A stretch of 64,000 bases of DNA, from assembly GCA_019095985.1 (NCBI GenBank), contig CM032668.1, forward strand, positions 18,404,041 through 18,468,040, in the 5' to 3' direction. Below the pieces are notes generated by a model that worked only from the letters and a program-made list of their open reading frames with translations, was not told the DNA's origin and did no database searches. Position 1 is the first letter of the stretch; each line of letters begins with the position of its first letter. The DNA comes from Streblospio benedicti. Taxonomy: Eukaryota; Annelida; Polychaeta; Spionida; Spionidae. Made by a program: the position numbers and the translations under genes. Of the stretch, positions 1 to 12,015 are shown in pieces.

Positions 1-1422
1 CGTTGCCATTCATTGATTTTCATATCAAATTTTCTAAGAAATAAAAAATTAGTTTTCCTGCGAAAATGTGTACTTTGTTTACATCTGTTTTGAATACTGC
101 GGTGCTTGCGGGGCATGCTTGTGAATACTTCTTTCACGTCGTCGATGAATAATTGGTTTTTTACTTTCAAATCAATGCAAACGGATAGAATTTATGATGT
201 ACAATGCTTGTTCGGTGATAAATTAGGTTGTCATGGGATGTAAGCAACATAAAAAGTCTGTTATTGTCGTATATTCTAATATCGGCAGGTGGTCGACAAC
301 ATTAACATCTGCAAAACCGGTGCTTGACATTGCCCTGTACATTGAGTGTCATGAGACACCAATTTCATGAAGCCACACATTCACAACTATAGTTATGATA
401 CTCGTTTTACTCCTTTTATAATAGGCTGTCTTCAGGCGACAGAAATTCCTGTGTCTAATACCTTGACATCCACAAATGCAACTACATTTTAACCACAACT
501 ATGCCATAAGATCCAACAAGATCTATCTATCAAAAAGCTTCACATTCTACAAATTTGTTGCCAATATTTTACTCATGCACAAACCAAACAAAATTAGCAG
601 TAGACTCACATATTTTAAACCATTTGCAGACATTATGCACTTGAGTCTAGCCTCTGCTACAGATTACTAAACAACGAACTACCATTGTTGGTGTGGTTTC
701 TGCTCACGTAGAAATATATGAACAGTGATATAATTTATTTAACATGATCAGCACCTGGGAGAAAATATCAAATTCAAGATGGACGTGTTACAAATTTAAA
801 AAAAAACTTGAGGCAAGTTGCAGAGGGGAGTAACTAATAAGTAAACATCAGACAAGTGATAATATACTGATGAATAGTAAGACTGATCACCACCAACCAG
901 CATTAAACAGGATGGCATGGGACAGTTTATTCACAGACTAGAAGTTGCACTGTATATATATATATATATATATATAGTATATATATATATATATAATATA
1001 TACTATACTATATATATATATGTATATATATATGTAATAATCAGTAATAATCCAATAATACTGTAGGTAGATTTATTTAGAAGTACTAGTTGTATTGTAA
1101 TGTTATTGTACCAGTAGCTAGTGTGAAATGGCACCTATGAAGAGTGCTATGTTTAAGAAATTCCACATTAAGATTTACACAGCGGTGCCAAAGGACACTA
1201 TCCAACGTCGCCACAAGCTGTTTCACTCCTCAACATGATGAGAATAAAAAACATAACGCCCAGCAATACCAATCATCGCGGGACATGGCAACACACAGTT
1301 TGCAACTTGGGGGCAAGGTACCATGGTGCTGATTTAAAACACCGGACTGTGGCATGCGATGTCACGCGACAAAAAAAGCTTCTCGGTGGAGCAGCGACTT
1401 CAAAAAAAAGATCAAAGTGAAT
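1..1422. other. No gene seen; AT-rich flank before duplication
   Basis: I find no exon with recognisable protein homology here. Open frames are short and have no codon structure or splice context. A TA microsatellite lies near 953-1031. The stretch is presumably the intron upstream of the first visible exon at 1600, since that exon is entered in phase 1 and so cannot be the first coding exon. Confidence 0.5.
953..1031. repeat. (TA)n microsatellite
   Basis: An almost pure alternating TA tract, with a few imperfect units, runs for about 80 bases. Confidence 0.9.
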
Positions 1423-1599
1423 CTCAATATGATAAATTATGAGCTATCATTACACAAAATATCTTGATGATTGACACAAATTTTTATTTTTTTTAATAGA
1501 TGTCTTGACGCATCATAATTAAGTCATAATGATTATATATAATTATTCTGTTAATAATACATCAAAGAGTTGTAACACGCTTTTCGATCATGTATTTAG

Positions 1600-4500
1600 G
1601 GACCACTAGAAATGTTAACCTGGCCTTTAGGAAACATGTACAGTCTATGCGCAAGAATTCTACTGACATCGCACCATCTAATGCAAGTTCCATGGATGAA
1701 CCGCTAACGCGTAAGTTTATGTAATATGAAAATATATATGTAAAAGCATAATAGGATTAGGCAATAGCTATAATGATATATCAGCCTTCCCCACCCTACA
1801 CCATTGCCCTCAACCAAAAAAAATAAATATATTAAGAAAGCAATTGAGTAGTTACATTGAGATCTTTTAGTTGGAAATCTCCAAAATATCCTCATCTATT
1901 ATGTAAAATGTTGTTTCAATTATATGCCGCAGCAAAAACAAACTCTGCATAATATCAAATGATATGGCCATCTTTCCCCACAAATGATCATCTTTTCTAT
2001 GGGGTTTTGACATATGCAAGTTTTTGCCTGTGCAAAACCCATGAAGTTCTGTGGGCAGCAAAAGGTCAACTCTACTGTATGTGGGATGTGTGTTTACAGT
2101 GAGGCGACTTCGTCAGCAAGAAGTTACGTCGACTTGGGAGATGTGTATGATGTGCAGATCATCAAAGTTTATGGTTCTAGTAAGTCTGCAGAAACTGGTT
2201 TCATAATTAAAGACCTTGTAAATTTGACTTTTTTTAAAGATCATGTTAACTCTTTGGCCGGTTGTTGTATTTTTGAGCATTATGGCATACTTTCACATCA
2301 CACAATGTCATTGATTTTCAGATTTTATTGTAAGTAGATACTGCGAGTTCTGGGTATACTGAAGAGTCCAAATAGTGTTATACTTGCAACGGAGACATGA
2401 CATGCGATGCAAATTCTTATTTTCACACTTACAACTTATAATATTAGGCGTTTTGAAAGAAAACTTAATCATAACCATCCGAGTTTTCGCTTCTCGATTC
2501 AAAAACATTGTCATTTGACAGGCCGAGGTGATCCAATATTATGGTATGAAAGTAAGGTGTCTTGTAACATATAACCTACCATTCTCTGCAGATTGGCATT
2601 CTACATGCTGTGAAATTGTTAATACTAATATAGGACATACGTTTCATTCACAAAACGAGAGATTACAGTCCTGTTCCTTTGCCGGCGTGTCCATTGTCAG
2701 TGATCGTGTACTTGCTGCCAAATCTCCGCTATTGCGACATGTAGACTAATCGCACATTCCAGAAACTTTCATTGTGTATTCTATATCGTGTCAGCCAAAC
2801 ACTGGTGGATATTAAAAATGCTTCCATTTTATCATTATCGTTGAAATCTGCCATTTTCCAGAGAAATATGTACAGCCCATCTTGTGTCTCGCATACCTCT
2901 ATCGAATTGGTGTCATGTCATCGGAATCGATGCTGATTGGTCAATCCCAAGCGCCTGCTAGCCTTTCTTTTGTTTTAATATGATACTGTGCATGTTTAAC
3001 GCCAGTTGATAGATGCTATGGGCTGTAACCATTATCATCTCCGGGAAAATATATGATGAATAAATTATTTTTCAAGGTCAAGGTTCACCGCATGTTAATG
3101 AGATGTTTATAAACAGAAAGCAAAATAGACACCTTATCGTTTGACACCAAAGCCGATGGGGATTTGCAACGGCAAATAATTAGATTTAGTGGTCAAAGTT
3201 GACTATCGAAAACTGATGTTTCATCTCTAAGTTTGTCTTCTTTGAAAAATATATATTATTTACGATAAAAAGTGGTTTATATTGAAATAAGGTAATGACT
3301 AATGAATGGAGTAGGCGATTTTGAGTCACCAAGTGGTCTTGTATGATGCATGTTGCAGACGCTTGTGTAGGTACGAGGGTTCGAAAAAACGTATGTTTTA
3401 GGCTTATTTTAACCCATTCATATCGACATACGGAAAACGTAAACACATAATGTGAACACTAGCGAACAGCGCCATTTGACAACTTCGTCCAAGACAATAA
3501 CTTTTCTGGGGCCTCCATATATGCTTATTTTTTTTACATAAATTGTGCACGTGTACTCAGAATCGCATAGAGTTTTTATTTTTATGACACAGTAATAGGA
3601 ATATGGCTATATTTGTCTAGAATATTTTCCAAACGTGAGGCTGTTGCCGGGCTGGATTAAAAATGACAGGTTCGAGATACACTTTAGAAAGATGAATTAT
3701 AGAACAATGCCTATGATTTGAGAAATATCCTTTCGTCCATGACTTCATAATCGGTTTATAATTGATGCGACACTTGAATTTGTGATGGGTATATTAAAGT
3801 GACGATGAAAATCCATTTGTTTCAAAAATTATTTTACCTCAAGCAATTTAACTAAGGCGCCATTTTCAATAGGAAAATTAGCCTTTATCACACGCCCTCA
3901 TATCTCAACACCGACCATAGCGTGATGCGATTAAATAGCGGCTCCATTACCCGTTATCAAAGCAGAGAAAATGCCGGGTTATGGTGACAATGCACGATGT
4001 GCTCGAGGCTGAGTATTAATATCCTTATTTGGAAGCAGGAATAATAAGTAGGTATTTCCTAGTGACGTCATTGAAAACAAGAATCGCCTCAGTCTAAACT
4101 GAAGAGAACGGCGTTTCCACTTTCACGATGATATACGACACGTTGGGGTAATTTTGTCTAAATTAGAGTATTTTGAGCTTGAATTTCGCAGTGTAAATCA
4201 CGTGTTTCTTGCGCAGATATATATTCTTACAAATGATGCATTAATATTATCAAAACCCTGTTTAACTTCCACAAAATTTACATCAAAATGTCAAAGTAAG
4301 GCGATTTTGTTGTCACTAGTCTAAAACTCAGGAGCATGACATCACTGTTTATATGTAAACAATGGCGATATTCGAGGACTTTTTCTGTGCAAAAATCGGA
4401 CGTAAAATTGTCCCTCAAGGGACATCCTGAATGGGTTAAAGAGACACGCACAGGTGAATTTCAAGGCATATCATCAATTTATGTCATGTAAATGGTACTT

Positions 4501-5779
4501 GCTGAGTCAGTTGATTGTATATATTTTCATCTATTTGAATCATTCCAGTTCATTGTAATTAAACCTTTTTTTTAACTATGGGAAGATGTTTTGTACCCAA
4601 ATATTGGCGATGTCAATATTATTATTCTATCAGCCTCAATAAACACTGTGGACATGCAAATTTCGGCTTACGGCGCATGCGTGATAAAGGCTACACTCAT
4701 GTTGTTAGTAAGGAACCTTTCAATGTCAACCAACTGGTTTTTCTCTCTGCTTTAACTTATTTATATTTTTCTATCAAACGCGTGTTTATGATTGTAAAAT
4801 TGAAAGTTATTAGGTGCAACATGTCAAGTATATAGAAAAATAGAATTATTAAGTGAAATTGTCAGAGGCGGTGGTTGCTGTTTATGTCCCTTTAAGGCAT
4901 GCATTAAGACATAAATGCCTTAGTGACCGTCGACGGGTTAAGGTAATGTTCTTATGAATAAGAGTTTTCCAATGGTACGTAAAATGTAATATAATGATTT
5001 GTTGGTTCACACTTTGATTTATTGTTATTCATGACACTTTCAAGCTTTGAAATTTTTTAAGCTGGCAACATATCAATGTTGCCTGCTTATAGTCACACTG
5101 CTTGGTTGACCCCTCCACCACCTTCCACCGCCTGGGATCCATCCGCCTTGTAAATAGTCCCAAACCGCGCACTGCGCATTAATATTAAGCTGGCAACAGC
5201 TGGCAACATATCAATGTGGCGTTATGAATTGCGTTGCGTTTGCGTCATGAATGTCCCTGCAACATTTTCAAAATGCTCGTTTGAGAAATCTCACTGCTGC
5301 AACATGTCCTGTGGGGTCAAAATCAGAGCTAACTATATGCTGCGTTATGAACGTCACTGACAGTTGCCGGCTTTCTCAGTATGTTCAGTACTTCAATTCT
5401 TCTCAGGTAATTGTAAAATATCAGGAAATTCTGTGATAGTTCAGAGAATTTGAAATGAAAAGTGACTTTTCAGTCAGCTCAAAATGTTTCTGATCTGGCC
5501 TTTGAGACTTTGGCCAGCTTAGAAAACAAGAAAAGAAAAGGAAATATTTGAAGGTGTACACATATATAATGAATCTTAAGCTTGTTATTCCCCTTGCAGC
5601 AAGAGACATGAAGACTCTACAAGTGGCTGTGGATCACAAGCCGTGTGACGATCACACAACAGTCTTTGACGATGTCCTCATCAAACACTGTGGCAACGGC
5701 GTCAAGGGCAGGAACGTCTCTCTGGCCATGCTAGGCAAAGGCAAAGGACCGAGTGCATTGGAGGTCGAAGTCTATAGCT
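1600..5779 (+). CDS. FTP-a: F-type lectin domain, 3 exons (1600-1710, 2021-2179, 5600-5779)
   Basis: Three exons encode one fucolectin-tachylectin-pentraxin (F-type lectin) domain of a larger protein. Exon 1 starts with NVNLAFRKHVQS, the usual NLA opening. Exon 2 carries SARSYVDLGDVYDV, the family's VDLG strand. Exon 3 holds C..H...FDDVLIKHC and GRNVSLAML, the GR-V segment before the closing EVEVYS strand. Known F-type lectins bind fucose through a His and two Args; I cannot place those confidently here. Entry and exit are phase 1, and the three exons stay open when joined (1-1, 1-1, 1-1). The first half of exon 2 is read in a different frame from its duplicate at 34675, which differs by 1-base indels at A-runs. 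The 2250-5599 intron is mostly transposon. Confidence 0.75.
2250..4937. mobile_element. TTAA-flanked piggyBac-type non-autonomous insertion, 2688 bp
   Basis: The insertion is bounded by TTAA at 2246-2249 and 4938-4941. The duplicate locus has the uninterrupted site gatcatgTTAAggtaatg at 34896-34912, so the boundaries are exact and one TTAA was duplicated. TTAA target choice with precise ends is the hallmark of piggyBac-type transposases. The ends are weakly inverted (CTCTTTGGCC / CCGTCGACGGG). No transposase reading frame is visible, so it is non-autonomous. A second TTAA element (3413-4435) is nested inside. Insertion post-dates the A/B duplication. Confidence 0.75.
3413..4435. mobile_element. 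Nested piggyBac-type MITE, 1023 bp
   Basis: It is flanked by TTAA (3409-3412 and 4436-4439) and opens with CCCATTCA; the other end is the reverse complement TGAATGGG. There is no coding capacity. Its interior resembles 39242-40120 (both contain acaataacttttctggggcc), and its distal 160 bp resembles the corresponding part of 8746-10008, so several copies of a related family are present. It lies inside the larger TTAA insertion 2250-4937 and must be younger than it. Confidence 0.7.
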
Positions 5780-6347
5780 GTGAGTACATGTTGGAGTAAG
5801 CTAACCACTCAGAATGTGATACTAACAAATTTTACACATTGCAGATTATGTGTTACACTTATGGTAAGTGCTAATTGGTATGCTTATAATTATCATATAA
5901 CTGCTACTTGATAATGCTTATCTCAGTTTAGGATCTAAGATAGATATAGACCGCTTAAATCACAATTTTCTATTCTTAATTTGGCATTATGTTTACACCC
6001 ACCATAACAGCTGCGACCAGCTGTTGTGAGCAGTGTTTTTCACTGTTTTTACTACATAATATTTACTTTCCATTCTATTTCATTTTGTGAAAACATATAA
6101 TATCATACTTAAAATCATGTTAAAGAGAAATAAAAATGGACGGTTAAAATGAGAAAAATTGCAACAGCTACTGAAGTTATACGAGATGCAACACTTGATC
6201 ACAGCTATGTGGATGCTAGATCTAATAGGAGGCCTAGTACTAGAGTCAAAGAAAACACTAAAGGCTGAACATGATGTTCTAAATGCTGATAAGCAGCAAA
6301 TGATTGTAAATAAAATATCAATTATGGTATTTTGATTGCTAATGATG

Positions 6348-6701
6348 TAACGAAACTCTGTACACTACAGTACTGAGAACAGCAATTAGGGCTTCAATTA
6401 TCTTGTAGATGCTAGTCGGACACGTAGAGGTGGTAACCTATTTTCGATGAGAATTGGCCCTTTTACTTGTTCTGATGAGGCTAGGACGGTGTGTACCTCT
6501 CCCTCACCCCGCCTGGTCCCATTGGCATTGTAAAGAGGAGGCCCTGATCTTTGTGTGTCAGCACCAGTGCAAAGTCCTCCCGACAAATGGGCCCTTTTTG
6601 AAACCCAGGTTTGTAGGACGCAAGGCAACTGTACTAGCTTGCTGTGATGGACGTCTGTACATGTTACGCCTGTAGCATAATGAGGAGTTTTTTATTTTAC
6701 A
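6348..6701 (+). mobile_element. LTR fragment of a retroelement (fossil), copy A
   Basis: It is similar to the solo LTR at 44410-45039, sharing the cagtacactacagtactgag hairpin and a GC-rich distal half, and ends at a TTTACA-like terminus. The duplicate locus carries a related copy (36262-36722), so the insertion predates the duplication. It is incomplete and has no coding part. Confidence 0.55.
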
Positions 6702-7342
6702 GTATTTGAACCTACCTTCTGACATGTTAATTAAGTGAGTTGTGATATATCTACTACTAGTTGAAATTCCATTTTCATGTTTGCTTTATGTCCTAAATAC
6801 ATTGTAAAATTATGTCTAAACTATAGACATGTATATTCAAGTGTATATAACGGCAGGGTTAAATCAATGTTAAATGTCATCGCCAAATACCAAGTCGAGT
6901 CGGGGGGTGGGGGGGGGGCTGGTTGAAGCAAAGATGACGGCACTTATCAGGAGGGGGTGGTGCAAAGACTACGAAAGGCGACAAGGAGGAGGGCGGTAAA
7001 AAATGCCAAAAATGAGGTGACGTTATTTGTGAATGATCCCTTAACTCTAATCTGGTAATTTAAATGCTATTTGAGGAGAGATTAAATTTTGTTATATTCA
7101 GCACCTTTATATCTTCGAAAGTAAAAAGACTGTACCTGTAGATTTGGGGGAAGAATAGAAATCCATCGTATACATATTATTGGCTTCTTTGATCTTTACA
7201 GAGACTATATTTAAATGAATCTAGATATCTAGAAAAATTTCTTAGAAAAATGAAAATCGGTCTTGAAAAGTCATTGAATTTTTTATGTGCAAAAATGTGG
7301 TAACACTGATTATTGATGAGAAGTTTTTTTTTATTTTTGCAG

Positions 7343-8499
7343 CAAACAACCTGGCGTACAAGAGGCAAGCGTATCAGTCGAGAAGTCCCCATGAGGAGGG
7401 CTCGGCCAGCATGTTCGTGGATGGAGACAGGTAGGCACAAGTCATAGCTAGCTTGCTTGTGACTGTATTCTTGAAAAAAAAATCCTATCTATGAAAGTTG
7501 TTTCATCACAGGGATTTGGTTGGGCCACGTATTTGCGCTATTAACGCATTGTTGAATTCAAGATTGCAGCACAATTATCATATTGCACTAAAAATTCCCA
7601 CCCTAATTATGAAGATATTTAGAATAAATTGTTACATAATATAAAAAAGCAGAAATCCGTCGCCCATGTTGGCTCACCTGCCAAGTGGCGCATTTGGTTT
7701 ACAAAATTAAACAAACGAAAAGTAATGCACTGCATTTCTCTGGCGTATTTGATTTTTGTACTTACGACTCCATAAGGCAAAACTCAGTGTTGTAGCAGTT
7801 AATATTTATGAGGTAAGATGGTGGATCACATCAATGGTAAATATTAGTTTCAGATCTTTTCTAGCAATTATATCTTTGTATTCATCATTGTTACAAGGAT
7901 TTTCATAGCTTGGTAACATCATACAAACCTAGTTTAACCCATATAATAGTCTCATTGGTTTGACAGAAAAATACACACCCAAGAATGAAGCCGATTTGAC
8001 AGTTTTAGATCCAGGACATTGAAATAATTCCAATAGTAGAACAAATATTTATCTAAAAAGACATATAGTATAATACTCTAAAGATTTACCACTAGCATCC
8101 ATGGGAATTTTGATGGTTATATACAGTATCTTTCAATCAAACCAACCAGGGTTAGTAGAGGATTAGATGAAACGTGCTACTCTTAAGCACCAAAAATCTA
8201 CCAGTGTCCAAAAAAATGTATGCATCTTCCTTGCATGTAAACTCAATTTTGGTAAAAATGGACCAAAATTTCCCACTCGTTATAAAGACTGGTTGCTATA
8301 ATTTTTTAGTAGTCCTCCACAATACTCATCAATATGAGTGGACAAGTGGCTAATCCTGACCCTAATCCTCTCATAAGCCTGGGTTTTGTTTCAGACACAA
8401 CGAGGCGTTCTGGCTGGCCCAAGACGGCCTCACGGCCAGCCTGCGCTTCCCGCTGTGGCTGGTGGACCTGGGGCGGTCTCCACCTTGGGCATCGTGAAG
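7343..8499 (+). pseudogene. FTP-b: incomplete F-type lectin domain, 2 exons (7343-7430, 8395-8499)
   Basis: Exon 7343-7430 encodes NLAYKRQAYQSR...EEGSASMFVDGDR, the standard FTP opening with an A/S-x-x-VDG end. Exon 8395-8499 continues HNEAFWLAQDGLTASLRFPLWLVDLG. The G-run after VDL is one base shorter than in the duplicate exon 43025-43130, which shifts the frame and brings TGA just before the donor. The expected third exon, with the Cys and GRYV segment, is not found before 12016. Because 5779 exits and 12016 enters in phase 1, both exons can be skipped without changing frame. I read them as remnants carried by the partial duplication. A sequencing error in the G-run is possible but would not supply the missing exon. 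Confidence 0.7.
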
Positions 8500-8506
8500 G
8501 TATGTG

Positions 8507-8710
8507 TGCTTCTGTAGCCGAGAGATTAGGACTTGGGACCAGAAGGTCGTGGGTTCGATTCCCGTTCAAGTCTGGTTGCAGGGCTGCCAAGTAGTACGGA
8601 TGTGGTCGTATTTGTATGAATTTAAAAGCCTGAATACCGGAGTACGGAGCTGTACCCTTTACTGTGCAGATTTCAGTGGTTATGAGGATAATAGACAAAG
8701 AATTTAAGCT
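8507..8710 (+). mobile_element. tRNA-derived SINE, copy A
   Basis: A tRNA-like head has an A box (TAGCCGAGAGATTAGG, 8515-8530) and a B box (GGTTCGATTCC, 8552-8562) at normal spacing for a RNA polymerase III promoter. The A box resembles tRNA-Ser/Leu. A unique body of about 130 bp follows. It starts about seven bases after the splice donor of exon 8395-8499. The orthologous copy is at 43137-43345, so the insertion is older than the duplication. Confidence 0.7.
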
Positions 8711-8745
8711 CATCCAGAGGAATAACGTACAAGGAATTGCTTTAA

Positions 8746-10008
8746 CCCTCTCGAAGCCGGAAGTAAATTCACTATATACCCCCTCAGTGCCAGACACGCA
8801 TTTTGCGTGACGTGTTATTCACAGTGGGGGGCTTCAGTTGTCATAGTTGAAATATGATCCTTTGTAGCTCTTACGTTTTCATCAGAACATTTTCACATTT
8901 ACAGTACACATTCAGGAGACGGTCTAGTTTTTTATTTTACCATTATAAATAAAAGATCATACAGCATAAAGTTAAATTTTGACAATTTCGAGTAATCGTC
9001 CATTCATTTGACAGCTTGCGTGGTTGATTTTAAATGTCGTAGTATCAGTAGAAATTTTAAGTGCAGCGACTTTTTATCCAGGATAGACACAAAAAACACC
9101 ATAAATCATCCATATTTCATAATAATATATTTTTACTTACAATATTACAAACCAAAAACGTGTTCAATTTTATATTTCTTCATTGCCGTGAAGTTTGACA
9201 CTTAATGACAGGCACCACTCGACCACCCGACAAAACATCATCCGTTTTTATAGAAATACTAGATTTCCAACGTCCACACTTATTGGGTAGTTTTTGCCAA
9301 AGCGGTTTATTTGTGATCTGGTATCCAAGATACAATAAGATGGGGCATGGATGACGAATAATATAATTCTTCTTCAAAATGTTCAAGTTCGTCACTCTTA
9401 CCAAAACGGTATTACCTGGAAATCAGCCTTGCGCAGCACGCGTGCCGTGACATAGAATCTTAGGAGCGCTCTTGATAAAAAGGCTAATTGGGTTCCTTAG
9501 CAGTGTCAACGTAGTTTTGTGGCGCTTGAACCTAAGAATACCGAGCTCATGTACTCAAATATATATCTGGATATGGCGTTGATGATTCTAGTTTCATTTC
9601 ATTTGTTTTAATGTTCTCTATGAATAGCTGGTTTCACGAGGATTCCAACCATATAAGGTGACAAGCCATGGTTTACCAAATCCAAATAATATTTATTTCA
9701 CGCTCTAAAATTGCAGCAACCATAATGCGTGTTTTGGGCCAAATAAATATTTCACGTTCACAGATAAGATAAATATTAAAATATTAACACTATGCTGCTT
9801 ATTTACTTCTAGAAATGCATCGAAATGTCAAGGTAAAGTTGTTGTTGTTGACACACTGGAATTTGGGACTAGAACCACGAGTGTTTATATACGAATATGG
9901 CAGACAAACTCAAACTGTTTTCAGAAAACTGGGGTGCATATATGTGCCCCGGCTATAAAGCTCAAATTATATTCTGGGGTGCATATATAGCCCGGCACTG
10001 GGGAAGGG
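8746..10008. mobile_element. piggyBac-type non-autonomous transposon, 1263 bp
   Basis: It is flanked by TTAA at 8742-8745 and 10009-10012. Termini are CCCTCTCGAAGCCGG and CCGGCACTGGGGAAGGG, inverted with respect to each other. The duplicate has the empty site gctTTAAagcagatgaag near 43371-43388, which fixes the boundaries. No transposase frame is visible. The 5' half is similar to 12334-13070, giving a second family member. Its insertion post-dates the duplication. Confidence 0.85.
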
Positions 10009-10599
10009 TTAAAAGGAGATGAAGTTGGGACGTTATTAGACACTTTCTCTGCCACGTTTTTTCCAGAAGTATTCAAAATATGCGTTGCGGATATTTTTAA
10101 ACTCAATTTTGATGATTTTGCAAAGTCTCAAAATTACAAGAGTCCCGATTCTCTCAATTGACAGCTAGAACTCAATTTTACAATCAAGGAACCCCAAACA
10201 CATATGTATTATTCCAAAAAGTATGTGCAATATATTTATCATGCAATGTATTGACTAAACACAAAGTATTCAATGAGTCATTGGCCCTTTTACATAAAAA
10301 TGAGCTGAGACTTCACTCAAAATTTGAAATTCGTTAACAATTTTAGCGCCAGTGGTAATGCTGGTTCAATAGTGGGAGGATAACGTAAGTAAGTTCAAAA
10401 CCTTTATTATAAGACCACAAACAGCCTGAATTAGGCACTATGGTGCAGAACCATAAACAACGAATGAAACAGCGGGACAAATACCATACATTACAATACT
10501 TATTAAGAAGAAAAATGTAGTACTACTATACAACATATTTATACACAGCAAAAGTATGCACTCTCGCAATCACATAATCCTCTGGCGTGGTCTCTTTTT

Positions 10600-11266
10600 T
10601 TTCTTTTTTTCATCATATATGTCTATTATTGATATTTAATAACATAACTATGAACTACACAATATCAACATTTAACTCAATGACGGACAAAGTCTTTATG
10701 CCAGCTTGGGGGCTTCCCATCCGCTTAGGTCTTGTAGTCATTAGGCAGAACATCATTCGTCTGCCTGGTACCCTGGGTGAGGTGAGCATGCGTGGCGACG
10801 TAAAATCACTGCATTCTGACCTTCGTAACGATATCCATGATGGCCTATTTGCAATGGTGTTACTCCTGAGCCAGATAGAACATCGCCACTTGTAACGCGG
10901 CGGACAACACACTCAGAGCTCATATTGCTGAAACTGCAAATCTGACTCGGCTGATTTGTACACTCAGGGCTTGGCGTTGCGCGGCTGGCAAATCAGATGG
11001 TGCGTTTACGCTGCCTGCTAAATGCTGAACAGATACTTGGTAGTGACTTGCCATGGATACGAATGTCGCTACCCCTTGGGCTATGCGACCACTCTCCTCT
11101 GTAAAGCTTCTCCATAGCCTGGGCCGGGGTTTGCTGTCCGGTAACACAGACAATTGATGTTTGGATTGTACTATGAACAGGGCGAAGTGCTTTACAGACA
11201 TTGCGATTCCCAGAGCTTCAATCTCACACGGAAGCCATTCTGTGTGATGTTTACTGAGTTTTGCAC
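10600..11266 (-). mobile_element. LTR-retroelement pol fragment (fossil)
   Basis: Minus-strand frames resemble the end of a retroelement RNase H region (the ASHYQVSVQHLAG...NAPSD stretch is typical of Gypsy-like pol) followed by a linker or integrase-side segment. It is a broken partial copy running into the assembly gap at 11267, so the rest of the element may be missing from the assembly. No LTRs can be paired with it in this window. Confidence 0.5.
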
Positions 11267-11366
11267 NNNNNNNNNNNNNNNNNNNNNNNNNNNNNNNNNN
11301 NNNNNNNNNNNNNNNNNNNNNNNNNNNNNNNNNNNNNNNNNNNNNNNNNNNNNNNNNNNNNNNNNN
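11267..11366. other. Assembly gap, exactly 100 N
   Basis: A run of 100 N of conventional fixed length; true gap size is unknown. It adjoins a retroelement fragment, a common cause of contig breaks. Confidence 0.99.
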
Positions 11367-11584
11367 CTTGAAATGATATGGTGATTGTCAATTTTGTATC
11401 AGGAATATCGAAGTTCAAGGCAAAATAACGCATTGTGGTTATAAAACACAATAATCAACTTATAGCCAGCGTTATCCTCTTTGAAAAGGGGTGGCCTTGT
11501 AATACGGTAGGCTCTGAATAAACACTGGGTGATTGAGCTTTTAAAATTAATAAGCGTCAAGGGGGGGAGGGGGAGGGCTATTTT

Positions 11585-11930
11585 TGAAAATATGATAGTA
11601 GTAGTAGTAAAATTGTTTATTTAAGTGTCAAATGTCCTTGTTCATACATTAAAACAGTGAATTAATTTATTCTTACAACAAAGACATACTGCCAAATTTG
11701 GCATACTAGACACTATTATACATTATATACTAATATATTACTTTAAAAACCGTTTTACAGTAGTTAAAACACCTCCATTTAGCCTGCAACCACAATTCTT
11801 TTATCATATTAAAAAGTATACACCTTACTGGATTAAAAATTAAGTTATACTCAAAATGTCTACTTAAAATCAAGCCATCACTAAACATATAGTAACCTAC
11901 GTATGAACATTTTAAAAACAATATTTATCA
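11585..11930 (-). mobile_element. Possible 3' end of a minus-strand LINE-like element
   Basis: On the minus strand an AT-rich segment ends in a short (TAC)n tail (tagtagtagtag on +), as seen in many non-LTR elements. No convincing protein homology is visible, so this is a weak call based only on the tail. Confidence 0.25.
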
Positions 11931-12015
11931 CTTCAAAATTTCCACATTGCATGATACTTATAAACTTGATGATATATAGGCCTACTACTCACATTACTAT
12001 GTCGGTATCCATTAG

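Larger units (their letters stand above)
1423..10200 (+). repeat. Segmental duplication, copy A (partner 34079-43560)
   Basis: From about 1423 the sequence aligns collinearly with 34079 onward, through introns as well as exons, until about 10200 (partner about 43555). Shared contents are five exons, an LTR remnant and a tRNA-type SINE beside a splice donor. Interruptions present only in A are the TTAA-flanked insertions 2250-4937 and 8746-10008. Identity by eye is high but clearly below allelic level in the introns. Copy A stops before the third exon of its second lectin domain, whereas copy B continues into one, so B looks like the parental arrangement (inference). Confidence 0.85.

Noticed and set aside
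6348-6701. Structured noncoding RNA gene (repeated hairpins, GC-rich half)
   Set aside because: The related copy at 44410-45039 has TG...CA ends and a 5-bp target duplication, so it is LTR-derived.
8507-8580. Possible functional tRNA gene
   Set aside because: A and B boxes are present but no acceptor stem or anticodon arm folds; a unique body follows as in a SINE, and it sits at a splice donor in both duplicate copies.
8306-8797. 163-codon minus-strand frame
   Set aside because: It is antisense of lectin exon 8395-8499 and the SINE; repeated in copy B for the same reason.
11154-11451. Frames running across the N gap
   Set aside because: They are translated through 100 N and mean nothing.
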